DNA of 64,000 bases, from positions 48,031-112,030 of the forward strand of contig JADJOY010000043.1 of assembly GCA_016713535.1 (NCBI GenBank), given 5' to 3'. Positions within the stretch are counted from its first letter, which is position 1; each line of letters starts with the position of its first letter. This DNA is from JADJOY01 sp016713535 [NCBI: Deltaproteobacteria bacterium] (GTDB lineage: Bacteria; JADJOY01). Positions 61,916-64,000 of the stretch are shown one piece after another. The position numbers and the translations under genes were made by a program. The notes under the pieces were generated by a model, which searched no databases, had not been told where the DNA came from, and worked only from the letters and a program-made list of their open reading frames with translations.

Positions 61916-63273
61916 GTGAAAGGCACCGCACGGAGCGTCGGGATCCTCGCCGCCGCGGGCTTGCTCGCCACCGCCCTCCCGGCGCCCGCCGCCGACTGGC
62001 CGCGGTGGCGGGGTCCGCTCTCGGACGGGCGCGCAGGCGCCGACGAGCGGCTCGTCGGACCGCTCTCCCCGGCGGTTGCCTGGCAGCGGCCGCTCGGCAT
62101 CGGCTACTCGGCGATCGTCGTGGCCGATGGACGGGCCGTGACGCTCTACGCCGACGCGGGCACCGACTTCGTCGTGGCGCTCGATGCGGCGAGCGGCGAG
62201 CTGCTGTGGCGGCACGCGATCGACGCTTGGCTGCCTCCCAACGGCGGCTCCGAAGGTGGCGCGAAGAGCACGCCCACGATCGCGGGCGACGTCGTCTACG
62301 CGCTCGGGCCCAAGGGGCACCTCCTCGCCGTGCGCGTGGCCGATGGCACCGAGCTGTGGCGGCGGCACCTGGTCGCCGACGCTGGCGCCGTGATGCCCGA
62401 GTTCGGCTTCGCGAGCTCACCCGTGGTCGTGGATGGCGTGGTGGCGGTGCAGATCGAAGGCGGTACGACCCACTCGCTGGTGGGTTTCGACGGGCGGACA
62501 GGCGCGATCCGCTGGACCCTGGCCGGCGGCGCGGCCGAATACGAGTCGCCGCTCGCGGCGACCCTCGCCAGCACGACCAGCTCGTCGTCGTGAGCGACCA
62601 AGACGTCAGGGGCGTGGACCCGGCGAACGGCGGCATCCTGTGGTCGCACCCGGCCGCGGTGCGGAGCGTTCCGATGGCGTTGCCGGTCGGCGACGACGAG
62701 TTCGTCCTGGCGGGCGACGACGGTGCCGCCGCGTTCCGGATCCACCGCGACGGCGACGCCTATCGCGCCGAGCCGCTGTGGAGCACCTCGGCCGTCAAGG
62801 GCAGCCTGGCGACGCCGGTCGCGGTCGGCGACTCGCTGTTCGGGTACGACGGCGAGTTCCTCGCGTGTGTTTCGATCACCGACGGCGCTCGGCGGTGGAA
62901 GTCGCGTCCGCCCGGCGGTCGCGGGCTGATCGCCGTGGACGGACGCCTCGTGATCGGAGGCGCGGGCGGCGTGGTGGTGCTCGCGGAGGCGTCTCCCGAG
63001 GGCTACCGCGAGCTCGCCCGCGTCGACGTGTTCGATCGCACCGGCTACACGTACCCCACGTTCGCCGACGGTCGCGTCTACGTCCGCAACACCCGGGAAG
63101 TGGCGGCCGTGAGCCTCGAGGGTCGAAGCGGCGCCGAGCCGGCGAGCTGGCTCACGAGGTGGGGGCGCGCGATGCGGCTGAGACTCGCGCGCCCGTTCCA
63201 CGCTCTCGAGGATCGGTTCTGGCAGTTCATCCGTCACCGGGCCGGGCCCGGGGAGGCGCCACCCCCGTCGTGA
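61916..63273 (+). CDS. Secreted PQQ-like beta-propeller protein, one frameshift
   Basis: About 452 residues from GTG at 61916, one base after the previous stop. The signal peptide ends ALPAPAADWP. Blades include YSAIVVADGRAVTLYADAGT and VVALDAASGELLWRHAID. Near 62570 one base appears to be missing; the next frame then continues DQLVVVSDQDVRGVDPANGG and carries the remaining blades to 63273, with a C-terminal helix (RPFHALEDRFWQFIRHRAGP). It is the third propeller protein of the operon and its last gene. The break is probably a sequence error, since both halves keep good blade patterns. Confidence 0.8.
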
Positions 63274-63342
63274 CGCGGTATCGACGAGCGCGGCGGCATC
63301 GCCCGGCAACACCGGACGACGGCTGCGCTCGACCCCGGTGAA

Positions 63343-63924
63343 TCACTCCCCCGCGGCAGCGGGAAGGATCTCGACCACCTCGGCCATGAGCTCCGCCGCG
63401 GCGGAGACCAGCACGCTGTGGCGGCCGTGAAGCCGCTCGGGTTCGTTCCCGACGCCCAGACCCGCGTGGGGCAGCCGCACCGGCGCGATCTCGAAGAAGC
63501 CGCTCACCCGGCGGCGGTGCGCGACGGCGTGCTCGCGGAGGATCGTGCCGAGCGGCACCCGCCCCTCGAGGATCAGGACGCGCGCGCGGCGGGAAACGCT
63601 CGAGCGGCGCAGCCGGATCGCGCCGAAGCTCGCCAGCCGCCGATCCCCCGTCGTGACGAGGTGGACGTGCCGCCACAGCTCGGCCCCGGTGCGCCGCTCG
63701 GCGAGCACGTGGAGCTCGAGGGTCCGTCCCCAGTGGAGCTCGAGCGTCGGCGTCAGGCCATCCTCGTGCGCGAGCAACCCTGCGCGCCGGCTCCGGGGAT
63801 CCGCGCGCGGCAGAAGGACGACTTCCGCCGGACCGGGTGCTCTGCCGCGCTCGCTGGCGGCGAGGGCGCGGACAGCGCCTGCAGATGCGCGTCGCGAGCT
63901 CGGCAGGGGCGCGGACGCGTTCAC
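63343..63924 (-). CDS. Chorismate lyase (UbiC)-like protein
   Basis: About 193 residues. The start is taken as GTG at 63922-63924, because it overlaps the stop of the upstream gene as GTGA like many pairs here; the ATG at 63942 would overlap it by 22 bp. The course LELHWGRTLELHVLAERRTG, then RRARVLILEGRVPLGTILRE and RRRVSGFFEIAPV resembles the UbiC/DUF98 fold, with the PLG loop and a Glu in FFEI. UbiC cuts chorismate to 4-hydroxybenzoate and pyruvate. The weak overall match makes this tentative; a UbiA-like gene upstream would support it. Confidence 0.55.
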   Translation of the reverse strand: MNASAPLPSSRRASAGAVRALAASERGRAPGPAEVVLLPRADPRSRRAGLLAHEDGLTPTLELHWGRTLELHVLAERRTGAELWRHVHLVTTGDRRLASFGAIRLRRSSVSRRARVLILEGRVPLGTILREHAVAHRRRVSGFFEIAPVRLPHAGLGVGNEPERLHGRHSVLVSAAAELMAEVVEILPAAAGE

Positions 63925-64000
63925 GAGAAGATCTGCAACCACACCCGCGCCCTCACCAGCACCATCGCCAACCCACCCGCGATCGCGAGCGCCGCGAGTC
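63921..64000 (-). CDS. C-terminus of a membrane protein, possibly UbiA-like prenyltransferase (cut by window edge)
   Basis: The last 26 residues of a minus-strand gene read LAALAIAGGLAMVLVRARVW and end LQIFS, a single membrane helix and a short tail of the kind that closes UbiA-family prenyltransferases. The TGA at 63921-63923 overlaps the GTG of the UbiC-like gene. UbiA joins 4-hydroxybenzoate to a polyprenyl chain, so the pairing would be logical. Too little is visible for a firm call. Confidence 0.4.
   Translation of the reverse strand, partial: LAALAIAGGLAMVLVRARVWLQIFS

Noticed and set aside
58120-62100. 1326-residue reading frame opposite the propeller genes
   Set aside because: Composition is typical of antisense frames in GC-rich DNA and it spans the junction of two clear secreted proteins on the other strand.
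1-64000. tRNA, rRNA, transposase, integrase or phage genes
   Set aside because: None recognised on reading both strands; the tail-collar-like proteins are lipoproteins without phage neighbours.

Overview
The window is about 70% GC with almost no gaps between genes, heavy use of GTG starts, frequent ATGA/GTGA stop-start overlaps and Gram-negative lipoproteins. Secreted proteins carry MopE-type or thrombospondin type-3 calcium repeats, and there are IPT/TIG lipoproteins, FG-GAP/UnbV proteins and c-type cytochromes. Together this suggests a free-living deltaproteobacterium-like organism (Myxococcota, Binatota or a relative), probably known from metagenome assembly. The exact lineage cannot be read from the sequence. 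No rRNA, tRNA, insertion sequence, integrase, phage or CRISPR was found.

Left part (1-12 kb): a TetR / emopamil-binding-like (EBP) / two SDR operon that looks like a small sterol or terpenoid module; a GxGYxYP lipoprotein; an oxidative-stress pair (a cNMP-binding FAD reductase and a 1-Cys peroxiredoxin); then housekeeping genes: Gre-type elongation factor, alpha/beta hydrolase, phosphatidylserine synthase, SET-domain protein, DsbA-like oxidoreductase and DTW-domain tRNA enzyme.

Middle part (12-42 kb): surface and envelope genes. These include a parallel beta-helix lipoprotein, a Kef-type K+/H+ antiporter with its quinone-reductase partner, divergent M28 and M14 metallopeptidases, an aspartic protease, a GT-C-like membrane protein, a NapH/NosR-like ferredoxin, a tandem pair of UnbV proteins with an M19-like lipoprotein, a repeat-rich secreted protein, c-type cytochromes, a two-gene PPOX/GAF regulator unit and a tandem pair of 472-residue IPT/tail-collar-like lipoproteins. 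A 72-bp AT-rich array of alternating half-sites lies at 13915-13986, and a 145-bp tandem repeat at 38978-39265.

Right part (42-64 kb): two B12-binding radical SAM enzymes face an MpaB-like oxygenase. Then follows a compact ten-gene, 17-kb operon (46273-63273): iron alcohol dehydrogenase, beta-propeller protein, HemW-like radical SAM, halogenase-like flavoprotein, GT4 glycosyltransferase, AMP-forming ligase, ABC ATPase, large FtsX-type permease and two more beta-propeller proteins. It looks like an undescribed biosynthesis-and-export system and is the main discovery candidate. A UbiC-like gene and the end of a probable UbiA-like gene close the window.

At least twelve apparent single-base frameshifts, most in G or C runs or at doubled bases and densest between 33.9 and 38.1 kb, break otherwise normal genes. 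They look more like assembly errors than decay. Genes affected are given as one feature each with the break position in the evidence.
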